23,790 nt of DNA from JALHSW01 sp038321755 (GTDB lineage: Bacteria > Actinomycetota > Acidimicrobiia > IMCC26256 > PALSA-555), in assembly GCA_038321755.1 (NCBI GenBank), contig JBBQFJ010000042.1, positions 1-23,790 of the forward strand. The letters are read 5' to 3'. The notes under the pieces were generated by a model. It saw nothing but the letters and a program-made list of their open reading frames with translations, did not search any database and was not told the DNA's origin. Made by a program: the position numbers and the translations under genes. Below, in pieces: positions 6,997 to 15,358 of the stretch (its first letter is position 1; every line of letters begins with the position of its first letter).

Positions 6997-7776
6997 ATGA
7001 CTCGACTCGCAGGCAAGATCGCACTGATCACTGGCGCCGGCAACGGCATGGGGCGCGCCGCCGCGCTCCTGTTCGCGAGCGAGGGCGCACGCGTCGTCGT
7101 CGCGGACGCCGTCGAAGCCGGCGGCACGGCCACCGTCGACGCCGTGAAGGCCGCGGGTGGCGACGCCGCCTTCGTGCAGGTCGACGTGTCCGACGAGGCG
7201 CAGGTGGCCGCAATGATCGCGTTCGCGACCGACACGTACGACGCGCTGCACGTCCTCTACAACAACGCGGGGATCTTCCCCGCCGACGACGGTGGCACGA
7301 CCGAGACGCCCGTCCCGACGTGGGATCGCGTGATGGACGTCAACCTCAAGGGCGTGTGGCTCGGGTGCAAGCACGCGATCCCGGCAATGGTCGAGTCCGG
7401 TGGCGGTTCGATCGTGAACGTCGCGTCGTTCGTCGCGCTCATGGGCGCCGCGACTGCGCAGATCGCCTACACCGCGAGCAAGGGTGGGGTGCTCTCGATG
7501 ACGCGAGAGATCGCGGTCGAGCACGCTCGAAACGGGATCCGCGCGAACTCGCTGTGCCCCGGCCCGATCGAGACGCCGATGCTGGCCGAGCTCATGAGCG
7601 ACCCGGAGTGGGCTCGTCGGCGACTCACGCACATCCCGATGGGACGGCCCGGTCGCGCCGAGGAGCTCGCCAAGGCGGCGCTCTTCCTCGCGTCCGACGA
7701 CTCCTCGTACATGACGGGCTCGGCGCTCGTCGTCGACGGTGGCATCACCGCGGCGTACGTCACACCCGAGGGCTGA
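6997..7776 (+). CDS. Short-chain dehydrogenase/reductase (SDR), amine region
   Basis: The product is 259 residues, a classical SDR. The dinucleotide-binding TGAGNGMG is at residues 12-19, Asp37 after the second strand suggests NAD preference, NNAG is at 89-92, and the catalytic residues are Ser144, Tyr158 and Lys162 (YTASK). SDRs of this kind oxidise alcohols or reduce ketones and quinones; the substrate is not visible. ATG 6997 follows a GTG codon at 6994 in the same frame; a GAGG at 6981-6984 is spaced better for the GTG, so the start may be three bases earlier. The gene is divergent from the aldehyde dehydrogenase and precedes the permease. An alcohol-to-aldehyde step feeding that dehydrogenase is plausible, but this is inference. 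Confidence 0.9.
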   Translation: MTRLAGKIALITGAGNGMGRAAALLFASEGARVVVADAVEAGGTATVDAVKAAGGDAAFVQVDVSDEAQVAAMIAFATDTYDALHVLYNNAGIFPADDGGTTETPVPTWDRVMDVNLKGVWLGCKHAIPAMVESGGGSIVNVASFVALMGAATAQIAYTASKGGVLSMTREIAVEHARNGIRANSLCPGPIETPMLAELMSDPEWARRRLTHIPMGRPGRAEELAKAALFLASDDSSYMTGSALVVDGGITAAYVTPEG

Positions 7777-7788
7777 CGGGGAAGCGTT

Positions 7789-7812
7789 GCGGTCCTGACA
7801 AGACCGGACCGC
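7789..7812 (+). terminator. Weak hairpin after the SDR gene
   Basis: GCGGTCC and GGACCGC form a perfect 7-bp stem around a 10-base loop, 12 bases after the SDR stop codon and about 70 bases before the permease start. There is no T tract. It may be a partial terminator or a leader structure of the permease transcript. Confidence 0.35.
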
Positions 7813-7880
7813 GCGTGATAGACCCCTGGCGCCCAACAGCCGGGATGGGCGCCGGCCTTCACGCGGGAAGGGGGTCCCTC

Positions 7881-9575
7881 GTGGCAGTAGATGATGCGGC
7901 GCAGCTCGAGGCTGATACCCGAGAGCTGCACTCGATGGGTTACGCGCAAGAGCTCCGCCGAGGTCTCAGCGGGTTCTCGAACTTCGCGATCTCGTTCGCG
8001 ATCATCTCGGTGCTCGCAGGAGCGCTGACGACGCTGTACCTGCCGTTGCTCGCAGGCGGTCCGCTGGCGGTCACGCTCAGCTGGGTCGTCATCGGGTTCT
8101 TCGCCCTGCTGGTCGGCATGTCCATGGCCGAGATCTGCTCGGCGATGCCGACCGCCGGCGGCTTGTACTACTGGGCGGCGAAGCTCTCGAGGGACGCCCG
8201 GGCCGGGGCCCGGAACAGCTGGTTCACGGGTTGGTTCAACCTGATCGGGCAGATCGGCGTCATCGCCAGCGTCGACTACGCGCTGTCGGTGTTCATCGCG
8301 GAGTTCATCTCGATCTACGAGACGAAGTGGCTCTTCTTCGACTCGACCACCGACTACAAGAGCGTGTTCTTCATCTACACGATCGTCCTCATCCTGCACG
8401 GGCTCCTGAACACCTTCGGGGTGCGGCTCGTGAAGATCCTCATGGACATCAGCGTGTGGTGGCATGTGTTCGGCACGGCAGTGATCATCGCCGCGCTGTT
8501 CATCATCCCGGACTCGAGCAAGACCGAGGGGCTGGGCTCGATCTTCGACTACAAGAACCTCACCGGGTGGGACTTCAAGGGCTCGGGCGTGTACGTGGTC
8601 ATCATCGGCATGTTGATCGCGCAGTACACGATCACCGGCTTCGACGCGTCTGCACACGTGAGCGAGGAGACCAAGGGCGCCAACGTGAGCGCCCCCAAGG
8701 CGATCCTGCGGTCGATCTACTTGTCCGCGATCATCGCCTGGATCCTCGACATCGCCATCGTGCAGGCGATCCCGAAGGGCGCCTACGACTCCATTGCCAC
8801 GTCGTTCATCCCGGCACCGCTTCGCGTGTTCGAGCAGGCGGTCGGCGGGAACATGGCCAAGACGATGATCTTCATCGCCATCGTCGGCCAGTTCTTCTGC
8901 GGCATGGCGTGTGTGACGGCGAACTCCCGCATGGTCTACGCGTTCAGTCGGGACGGAGCGCTCCCGGGCTCGAAGCTCTGGCACCGCATCAGCCCACGCA
9001 CCCGCACGCCAACGAATGCCGTGTGGCTCGGTGTCACGCTGGCCTGGCTGCTCGGGATGCTCACGTTCCTGCAGAGCGCCAACTACGCGGTGGCGTTCTT
9101 CTCGATGGTGGGCATCACGGCCGTCGGGCTCTACCTGGCCTACGTCATCCCGGTGTTCCTGCGGCTGCGCAAGCGTGACTTCGTGCAGGGACCGTGGAAC
9201 ATGCGCGGCTGGAGCAAGCTGGTCGGCTGGACCGCGGTCATCTACGTGACGTTCATCAACCTCATGTTCCTCGCACCGCAGTTCGGACCCGTGAGCGCCT
9301 TCTGGCCACCGTGGGGCGGCGACTTCCTCCCGGGTGTCCCGAAGGTGAACAACTTCAACTTCACCGGCCCGATCATGATCCTCGCCACCATCTTGGTGTG
9401 GCTCTACTGGGAGCTCTCGGCAAAGAAGTGGTTCACCGGACCCAAGGTCATGGGTTCCGAGGAAGAGCTTCGTGCCATCGAGCAACACCTGGCAGCCATC
9501 GAGGCGGGCGAGGAGCCGCCCGAGGTGCTCCGCGAGCTGGAGGACAAGATGGACGCGAAGCACGGCAAGTCCTGA
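7881..9575 (+). CDS. APC-family amino acid/amine permease
   Basis: The product is 564 residues, an integral membrane transporter of the amino acid-polyamine-organocation superfamily. The start of TM1, GYAQELRRGLSGFSNFAISF followed by a GGP motif, is characteristic of the amino acid/choline transporter (ACT) branch, whose members carry GABA, choline or related compounds. About 12 hydrophobic segments follow, and the last 50 residues are an acidic cytoplasmic tail rich in Glu. I chose GTG 7881 because a strong Shine-Dalgarno stretch (GGGAAGGGG, 7865-7874) precedes it and the open frame upstream has no homology. A long hairpin terminator follows the stop, so the permease may be transcribed as its own unit. 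In this region it takes the place of the putrescine importer PuuP; substrate is inferred from context only. Confidence 0.9.
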   Translation: MAVDDAAQLEADTRELHSMGYAQELRRGLSGFSNFAISFAIISVLAGALTTLYLPLLAGGPLAVTLSWVVIGFFALLVGMSMAEICSAMPTAGGLYYWAAKLSRDARAGARNSWFTGWFNLIGQIGVIASVDYALSVFIAEFISIYETKWLFFDSTTDYKSVFFIYTIVLILHGLLNTFGVRLVKILMDISVWWHVFGTAVIIAALFIIPDSSKTEGLGSIFDYKNLTGWDFKGSGVYVVIIGMLIAQYTITGFDASAHVSEETKGANVSAPKAILRSIYLSAIIAWILDIAIVQAIPKGAYDSIATSFIPAPLRVFEQAVGGNMAKTMIFIAIVGQFFCGMACVTANSRMVYAFSRDGALPGSKLWHRISPRTRTPTNAVWLGVTLAWLLGMLTFLQSANYAVAFFSMVGITAVGLYLAYVIPVFLRLRKRDFVQGPWNMRGWSKLVGWTAVIYVTFINLMFLAPQFGPVSAFWPPWGGDFLPGVPKVNNFNFTGPIMILATILVWLYWELSAKKWFTGPKVMGSEEELRAIEQHLAAIEAGEEPPEVLRELEDKMDAKHGKS

Positions 9576-9594
9576 CGCGTCCGGGAGCACGATC

Positions 9595-9626
9595 AGGGGC
9601 GCGACACCTCCGGGTGTCGCGCCCCT
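9595..9626 (+). terminator. Strong hairpin terminator after the permease gene
   Basis: AGGGGCGCGACACC pairs perfectly with GGTGTCGCGCCCCT, a 14-bp stem with a 4-base loop. Flanking CGGGAGCACG (before) and CGTGCTTCCCG (after) can extend the stem with a bulge. There is no T tract, which is common for actinobacterial terminators. It begins 20 bases after the permease stop and 55 bases before the kinase start, and suggests separate transcription of the downstream genes. Confidence 0.8.
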
Positions 9627-9680
9627 CGTGCTTCCCGGGGCGCGCAAGCAAAGGGAGTCTCCGGGGCCGCAGGGAGCACC

Positions 9681-10601
9681 ATGAGCGACGACACCCAGCA
9701 GCTCCTCGAGCGGGTCCCCGGCTGGGCCGGAGGCGCGAAAGTGCTGCACGCCCTCGAGGGCGGGATCACCAACCGCAACCTGCTCGTCGACGTCGACGGC
9801 GAGCGCTTCGTTCTCCGCCTGACCGGCGCTGACACGCACCTGCTGGGCATCGACCGCGAGGTCGAACGAATCGCGAACACGCGTGCCGCGGAGCTCGGCC
9901 TCGCCCCCGAGGTCGTGGCCTTCCTCGAGCCCGAGCGGTACCTGGTCACCCGATTCGTCGCAGGGAGTGCGGCGGCGCCGGAGGTGATGTGCGCATTGCC
10001 GATGCTGTCGCAGGTCGCGATGATCCTCCGCACGTTCCACGAGTCGGGCCCGTTGCCAGGAACGTTCGACTGCTTCCGGGTCCCGGAGATCAGCGCGCGC
10101 AACGCCCGTGATCGTGGTGTCGCGATCCCCGACGCCTTCGACACGGCCCTCGAGCGGGCACGCGAGATCGAAGCCGCGTTCGACGCGTCGCCCGAGCCGC
10201 GGGTGCCCTGCCACAACGATCTTCTCAACGCCAACTTCCTCGTGGATGCATCGAGCGGAAGCGCGCGCGTGTGGCTGCTCGACTGGGAGTACGCCGGGAT
10301 GAACGAGCGGTACTTCGATCTCGGCAACTTCTCCGTCAACAACGAGCTGGACGACGACACTGAGTCCACCCTGCTCACCGCCTACTTCGGCACGGTCACG
10401 CCGAGACGACGCGCCCGGTTGGCCCTGATGAAGATCATGAGCGACCTTCGCGAGGCGATGTGGGGCGTCGTGCAGCAGGGCATCAGCACGCTGGATTTCG
10501 ACTACGTGGGGTATGCCGGACAGCACTTCGACCGCCTGCTCGGCAACGCCGCGGCGCCGGGATACCGTGCGTTGCTCGACGACGCCGCGGAACAGGACTG
10601 A
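9681..10601 (+). CDS. Choline/ethanolamine kinase-like phosphotransferase
   Basis: The product is 306 residues with the small-molecule kinase fold shared by aminoglycoside phosphotransferases and choline kinases. The N-lobe has GGITNRNLLV (residues 27-36, nucleotide loop) and FVLRL (43-47, with the expected basic residue Arg46). The catalytic loop is CHNDLLNANF with His178, Asp180 and Asn185, and the metal-binding segment is LLDWEYAG with Asp201. The continuation YFDLGNFSVNNEL is typical of the choline kinase/LicA side of the superfamily rather than drug-resistance enzymes. It probably phosphorylates a hydroxyl of a small amino alcohol. Its stop (10599-10601) is 8 bases from the next start, so the two are co-translated. 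A kinase is not part of the standard Puu route, which makes its place here informative. Confidence 0.82.
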   Translation: MSDDTQQLLERVPGWAGGAKVLHALEGGITNRNLLVDVDGERFVLRLTGADTHLLGIDREVERIANTRAAELGLAPEVVAFLEPERYLVTRFVAGSAAAPEVMCALPMLSQVAMILRTFHESGPLPGTFDCFRVPEISARNARDRGVAIPDAFDTALERAREIEAAFDASPEPRVPCHNDLLNANFLVDASSGSARVWLLDWEYAGMNERYFDLGNFSVNNELDDDTESTLLTAYFGTVTPRRRARLALMKIMSDLREAMWGVVQQGISTLDFDYVGYAGQHFDRLLGNAAAPGYRALLDDAAEQD

Positions 10602-10609
10602 GGATCGAC

Positions 10610-13075
10610 ATGCGCGATCGCGCCGAGATCGTGGTCGTCGGCGCCGGCGTCGGCGGCGCGAGCATCGCCTGGCACCTGGCGGAGATGGGCCACACCGACG
10701 TCGTCGTGCTCGAGCGGGCCGAGCCCACGAGCGGCAGCACCTTCCACTCGGCCGGCCTCGTCGGCCAGCTCCGCGGCTCCCTGCCGCTGACGCGCATGAT
10801 GATGCACAGCGTCGACGTCTACCGGCGGCTCGAGGCGGAGGCCGCCGACACCGGCCGGTCACCCGGCTGGCTCGAGGTCGGCTCTCTGCGCATCGCGTCG
10901 ACACCGGAGCGGATGGAGGAGCTCACCCGCCAGCACGGCTGGGCGAAGACCTTCGGGCTGCCGATGGAGATGGTGACCGCGTCCGAGTCCCGCGAGCTGT
11001 TCCCGCTCATGGACCCGACCGGGGTGCTCGGCGGCATCTGGCTCCCGACCGACGGGTACCTCGACCCGAGTGGGCTGACCTACGCGCTGCTCGGTGGAGC
11101 GAAGTCGCGCGGCGTCACGGTCGAGACGGGGACGCGCGTGACCGACCTCGTCGTGCGCGACGGACGGATCCGGTCGGTGGTCACCGACCACGGGACGATC
11201 GAAGCCGAGTCGGTCGTGCTCGCGTGCGGCATGTACACGACCGAAGTCGCCGCGCTCGCAGGCGTGAACGTCCCGATCGTGCCGATGGCCCACCAGTACG
11301 TGATCACGAAACCGATCGACGGCGTGACCGATGCACTTCCGCAGCTGCGCGACCCCGACAATCTCGTCTACTTCCGCCGCGAGTCGGGCGGACTCGTGTT
11401 CGGCGGCTACGAGCGCGATCCGGCGCCGTGGTCGCTGCACGGCGTCCCGGACGACTTCAACAACAAGTTGCTCCCCGAGGACTGGGACCGCTTCGCTCCG
11501 CTGTTCGAGAGCGCCATCGCGCGCGTCCCCGCCGTCGAGGACGTCGAGATCGTGCAGCTGATCAACGGTCCGGAGGGCTTCACTCCCGACAACGAGTTCG
11601 TCCTCGGTGAGAGCGAGGTCCACGGGCTCTTCGTCGCCGCGGGGTTCTGCGCGCACGGCATCGCCGGCGCCGGCGGTGTCGGCCGGGCCATCGCCGAGTG
11701 GGTCGTCGACGGCGAGCCGTCGTTCGACACGTGGAAGATGGACATCCGCCGCTTCGGTGCGCAGTACCGGAGCCGCGACTTCGCACTCGCTCGGGCGGTC
11801 GAGGTGTACTCGACCTACTACGACATCCACTATCCCAACGAGGAGCGCCACGCCGGGCGGCCGCTGCGACGCTCCCCCGCGTACGACCGTCTCGTGACCC
11901 TCGGTTGCTCGTTCGGCGAGAAGAGCAGCTGGGAGCGACCGAACTGGTTCGAGCCGCACGCGCCCGACGGCGACGAAGCAATGCGCCCCCACGGCTGGGC
12001 CGGTCAGCACTGGAGCCCGGCGATCGGCGTGGAAGCCATCGCAGCTCGGGACGCTGCGGTCCTCTTCGACGAGACGAGCTTCTCGAAGCTCGAGCTCCGT
12101 GGCCGCGGCGCCGCCGGGTTCCTCGACCGCGTGTGCGCGAACGAGATGGACCAACCGATCGGATCGGTGATCTACACGCAGCTGTGCAACGAGCGCGGTG
12201 GGATCGAATGCGATCTCACCGCGACCCGCGTGGCCGACGACCGGTACTTCCTCGTCACCGGCACCGCGTTCGGGAACCACGATCTCGGCTGGGTCCGCAA
12301 GCAGCAAGAGCTCCTCTCGGAGGGCGACGCGGTCACGGTGCACGACGTCACGGCCGGATTCGCGTGCTTCGGCGTCTGGGGGCCACGCACCCGCGAGGTG
12401 CTCGCGCCGCTGACCCTGGCCGACCTCGGGAACGACGCGTTCCCGTACCTCACCGCGCAGTCGATCACCGTCGGTGCCGTCCCGTGCCTGGCCCTGCGCG
12501 TCACCTATGTCGGTGAGCTCGGCTGGGAGCTCTACTGCCCCACCGAGTACGGCGCGTCGCTGTGGGACGTCCTGTGGGACGCGGGCGTGCCGCACGGGAT
12601 GCTCGCCGGTGGGTACCGGGCCATCGACGCCCTCCGCGTCGAAAAGGGATACCGGGTGTGGTCGAGCGACATCACCCCCGAGGACAACCCGTACGAAGCC
12701 GGTCTCGGGTTCGCAGTGAAGCTCGAGAAGTCGACGCCCTTCGTGGGCCGCGAGGCCTTGCGGGCGGTGCGTGCGGAGGGACCGGTGCGGCGGCTCCGGT
12801 GTCTTCTGCTCGATGATCCGCTCGCCGTTCCCCTCGGCTCCGAGCCCGTGCGGGTCCCCGACCTGCTCGACGGAGCCGATGGTGCGATCACCGGGCGCGT
12901 CACCAGTGGCGGGTACGGCTTCCGAGTGGGCGCATCGCTCGCGTTCGCCTACCTTCCGGCGAACGTCGCCGAGCTGGGGCGCCGAGTCGAGATCGAGGTG
13001 TTCGGCGAGTGGATCGGTGCGACGGTCGTGCGCGACCCGGTCTGGGATCCGAGTGGCGAGCGCATCAGGGCTTGA
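10610..13075 (+). CDS. Dimethylglycine dehydrogenase-like FAD/GcvT two-part oxidoreductase
   Basis: The product is 821 residues. Residues 7 to about 370 are a DAO-type FAD domain with GAGVGG at 11-16 and SGSTFHSAGL, where His46 matches the histidine that binds FAD covalently in dimethylglycine and sarcosine dehydrogenases. A linker domain follows at about 375-430. The rest is a folate-binding aminomethyltransferase (GcvT) region with ERGGIECDL, GELGWELY and RVEKGYR, and a GcvT C-terminal barrel with SGGYGFRVG. Relatives oxidise N-methyl groups and pass the one-carbon unit to tetrahydrofolate. In this cluster it occupies the position of the gamma-glutamyl-amine oxidase PuuB. I chose ATG 10610 because the FAD motif begins at once and a GAGGA lies on the preceding stop. 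Whether His46 carries flavin is a prediction. Confidence 0.9.
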   Translation: MRDRAEIVVVGAGVGGASIAWHLAEMGHTDVVVLERAEPTSGSTFHSAGLVGQLRGSLPLTRMMMHSVDVYRRLEAEAADTGRSPGWLEVGSLRIASTPERMEELTRQHGWAKTFGLPMEMVTASESRELFPLMDPTGVLGGIWLPTDGYLDPSGLTYALLGGAKSRGVTVETGTRVTDLVVRDGRIRSVVTDHGTIEAESVVLACGMYTTEVAALAGVNVPIVPMAHQYVITKPIDGVTDALPQLRDPDNLVYFRRESGGLVFGGYERDPAPWSLHGVPDDFNNKLLPEDWDRFAPLFESAIARVPAVEDVEIVQLINGPEGFTPDNEFVLGESEVHGLFVAAGFCAHGIAGAGGVGRAIAEWVVDGEPSFDTWKMDIRRFGAQYRSRDFALARAVEVYSTYYDIHYPNEERHAGRPLRRSPAYDRLVTLGCSFGEKSSWERPNWFEPHAPDGDEAMRPHGWAGQHWSPAIGVEAIAARDAAVLFDETSFSKLELRGRGAAGFLDRVCANEMDQPIGSVIYTQLCNERGGIECDLTATRVADDRYFLVTGTAFGNHDLGWVRKQQELLSEGDAVTVHDVTAGFACFGVWGPRTREVLAPLTLADLGNDAFPYLTAQSITVGAVPCLALRVTYVGELGWELYCPTEYGASLWDVLWDAGVPHGMLAGGYRAIDALRVEKGYRVWSSDITPEDNPYEAGLGFAVKLEKSTPFVGREALRAVRAEGPVRRLRCLLLDDPLAVPLGSEPVRVPDLLDGADGAITGRVTSGGYGFRVGASLAFAYLPANVAELGRRVEIEVFGEWIGATVVRDPVWDPSGERIRA

Positions 13076-13115
13076 GCGTGGGCCTGACAGGATGACAGCG
13101 GAGAAGGGAACCAGC

Positions 13116-14498
13116 ATGAGTGACGTTCGAGGGATCATCGACGCAGCCACCATCGAGCGCCTCATCACTGAGGACGAGATCGACACGGTGCTGGTGTGCT
13201 TCCCCGACCTCCAGGGTCGTCTCATGGGGAAGCGGGTGACCGGGCACTTCTTCAAGGACCACGTGCTCGCGGACGGCGTCGAGGCGTGCAACTACCTCTT
13301 GGCGCTCGACGTCGACATGACGCCGCTCCCCGGGTACGAGTTCGCGAACTGGGACAAGGGCTACGGCGACTTCGTCTGCACCCCCGACCTGGCGACGATG
13401 CGCGTGGTGCCCTGGCTCGAGAAGACCGCGCTCGTGCTGTGCGACCTGTTCGACGAGAACACCGGCGAGCCCGTGGAGGTGGCACCGCGCCAGATCCTGA
13501 AGCGGCAGATAGAGCGCGCCGCCGCGGCCGGGTACCTCGTGAACTGCGGGTCGGAGCTCGAGTTCTACCTGTTCCGCGACTACTACGAGGAGGCGCAGGC
13601 GAAGGGCTACGCCGGTCTCGAGCCGCACTCCTCCGTCATCGAGGACTACCACATCCTCCAGACGACCCGAGACGAGTACCTCATCCGCGCGATCCGCAAC
13701 GGCATCGACGGCGCGGGCATCACGGTCGAGTTCTCGAAGGGCGAAGCGGGCCGCGGGCAGCACGAGATCAACCTGCGCTACGCCGAGGCGTTGAAGATGG
13801 CCGACAACCACACCATCTACAAGAACGGAGCCAAGGAGATCGCGGGCATCAACGGACGCGCGCTCACGTTCATGGCCAAGTACGACATGGCCGAGTGCGG
13901 CTCGTCGTGCCACGTGCACTCGAGCGTGTGGTCGGCCGACGGGAAGACGCCGTTGATGCACGATGCCGACGGACCCGAGCACATGAGCCCGGTGTTCCGC
14001 GGGTGGCTCGGCGGCCAGCTCGCGCACGCGCGGGAGCTCTCGTGGCTCTACGCGCCGACGGTGAACTCGTACAAGCGGTACCAGCCCGAGTCGTGGGCGC
14101 CGACCGCGATCGCCTGGGGGCGCGACAACCGCACCTGTGGGTTCCGGGTGGTCGGCCACGAGGGCGCCGGCTTCCGGGTCGAGAACCGCATCCCGGGCGC
14201 AGACTGCAACCCGTACCTCGCGTTCGCGGCGACGATCGCGGCGGGCATGCACGGCATCGAGCACGGCGAGGAGCCGAGCGCTCGGTTCGACGGGAACGCG
14301 TACGAGGCCAAGGACGTCGACCGCGTCCCGTGGAACATCGTCGACGCGATCAACGAGCTCGAGCGGAGCGAGATGGCGGTCAGCGCGTTCGGTGCCGACG
14401 TGCATGCGCATCTCGTGAACACCGCGAGACAGGAGTGGTTGTCCTTCAGCCAGGTCGTCACCGACTGGGAGCGGCGTCGCTGCTTCGAGCAGTTCTGA
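13116..14498 (+). CDS. Glutamine synthetase-like gamma-glutamyl-amine ligase (PuuA-like)
   Basis: The product is 460 residues, the size of type I glutamine synthetases and PuuA-like ligases. Active-site elements are present: SELEFYLF with Glu147 and Glu149, GRGQHEINL with Glu217, CHVHSS with His266 and His268, the glutamate-binding arginine in NSYKRYQPE (Arg321), Arg339 in DNRTCGF, and ENRIPGADCNPYL from Glu356. The adenylylation-site segment (NLYxLPPE) of housekeeping GlnA is absent; the region reads GNAYEAKD. The N-terminal beta domain is also unlike GlnA around the ammonium site. This points to an enzyme joining glutamate to an amine with ATP rather than to ammonia. ATG 13116 has AGAAGGGA 7 bases upstream; an in-frame ATG at 13092 is less well placed. 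It lies between the FAD enzyme and the gamma-glutamyl hydrolase. Confidence 0.88.
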   Translation: MSDVRGIIDAATIERLITEDEIDTVLVCFPDLQGRLMGKRVTGHFFKDHVLADGVEACNYLLALDVDMTPLPGYEFANWDKGYGDFVCTPDLATMRVVPWLEKTALVLCDLFDENTGEPVEVAPRQILKRQIERAAAAGYLVNCGSELEFYLFRDYYEEAQAKGYAGLEPHSSVIEDYHILQTTRDEYLIRAIRNGIDGAGITVEFSKGEAGRGQHEINLRYAEALKMADNHTIYKNGAKEIAGINGRALTFMAKYDMAECGSSCHVHSSVWSADGKTPLMHDADGPEHMSPVFRGWLGGQLAHARELSWLYAPTVNSYKRYQPESWAPTAIAWGRDNRTCGFRVVGHEGAGFRVENRIPGADCNPYLAFAATIAAGMHGIEHGEEPSARFDGNAYEAKDVDRVPWNIVDAINELERSEMAVSAFGADVHAHLVNTARQEWLSFSQVVTDWERRRCFEQF

Positions 14499-14538
14499 AG
14501 GGTCCGATCGGCCGGATGATCGAGGAGCTGGACGCGCC

Positions 14539-15288
14539 GTGCACCGCAGGCCGCTGATCGCGATCCCGTCGTATCCGCGCGTCGCGCAGGACCGGATCAC
14601 GGGCTGGCACACCGATCTGCTCGGGATCCCCGTCCGCTACCTCGAGTCCTTGCGACGGGCCGGCGGCGTCGAGGCGGTCGTTGCGACCGAGGGGCTCACG
14701 GAACAGGACGTCGACCACGTGCTCGAGCGCGTCGACGGGTTGATGATGCTCGGCGGTGACGACCTCTCTCCGGCGGCGTACGGCCAGGAGCCGCACCCGA
14801 AGACCTACGGGATCAACGACGACCGCGACGATGCCGAGCTGCTCTTCGCGCGCGTCGCGGTGGCGCGTGGCACGCCCACGCTGGCGATCTGTCGCGGGCA
14901 CCAGATCCTGAACGTCGCGCTCGGGGGGACCCTCGACCAGCACATCAGCTCGGCCGACGACCCCGATGGGGAGCACGGCACGCCCGGTGTCGCCGGCGGC
15001 GACTCGCTGCACGACGTGTCGATCGACCAGGGCACCCGGCTCGCCGCAGCGCTCGCGGTGCCCCGTCCCGCGTGCCTCTGCCACCACCACCAGGCCGTCG
15101 CCGAGCCGGGTGCGGGGCTGCGCGTCGTCGCTCGTGCCGATGACGGCGTCATCGAGGCCACCGAGCTCGCCGATCCCAACGGCCCGTGGATCGTCAGCGT
15201 CCAGTGGCACCCCGAGGACACCGCGGCGAGCGATCCGACCCAGCAACGCCTCTTCGACGCCTTCGTCACCCAGATCCGGAGTGCCTGA
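14539..15288 (+). CDS. Class-I glutamine amidotransferase-like gamma-glutamyl hydrolase (PuuD-like)
   Basis: The product is 249 residues, the length of peptidase C26 enzymes such as PuuD, which releases glutamate from gamma-glutamyl-GABA. The triad is visible: nucleophile Cys118 in AICRGHQILN, His224 and Glu226 in VQWHPE. The segment GGDDLSPAAYGQEPHP is characteristic of this subgroup. The start is GTG 14539 with GAGGAG about 11 bases before it; an ATG at 14516 is in another frame and gives only 13 codons. The gene starts 40 bases after the glutamine-synthetase-like stop and would remove the glutamyl tag at the end of the pathway. A bidirectional terminator follows. Confidence 0.9.
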   Translation: MHRRPLIAIPSYPRVAQDRITGWHTDLLGIPVRYLESLRRAGGVEAVVATEGLTEQDVDHVLERVDGLMMLGGDDLSPAAYGQEPHPKTYGINDDRDDAELLFARVAVARGTPTLAICRGHQILNVALGGTLDQHISSADDPDGEHGTPGVAGGDSLHDVSIDQGTRLAAALAVPRPACLCHHHQAVAEPGAGLRVVARADDGVIEATELADPNGPWIVSVQWHPEDTAASDPTQQRLFDAFVTQIRSA

Positions 15289-15298
15289 CCCCAAGAGA

Positions 15299-15354
15299 GG
15301 TGTTTTGGCGTCAGCAACACCCGCGTAAGAGGCGCTCAGCGACGCCGAAACACC
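15299..15354. terminator. Bidirectional hairpin terminator between convergent genes
   Basis: GGTGTTTTGGCGTC (15299-15312) pairs with GACGCCGAAACACC (15341-15354): 14 positions with one T-G wobble and a 28-base loop. It fills the 70-base gap between the gamma-glutamyl hydrolase stop (15288) and the acyl-CoA ligase stop (15359) and can serve both strands. The TTTT run within the stem supports a terminator role. Confidence 0.7.
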
Positions 15355-15358
15355 GCGG

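Noticed and set aside
7789..7812. Riboswitch in the permease leader
   Set aside because: Only a 7-bp hairpin is visible in about 100 bases; I recognise no known aptamer core.
7467..10904. A 1145-codon open frame on the minus strand
   Set aside because: It runs antisense to the SDR, permease, kinase and FAD/GcvT genes. Its product is a low-complexity Arg/Asp/Glu-rich sequence typical of GC-rich antisense frames, with no domain.
13092..13115. Upstream ATG as start of the glutamine-synthetase-like gene
   Set aside because: It would add eight residues; ATG 13116 has the better-spaced ribosome-binding site.
10859..13291. An 810-codon minus-strand frame
   Set aside because: It is antisense to the FAD/GcvT gene and shows only compositional sequence.
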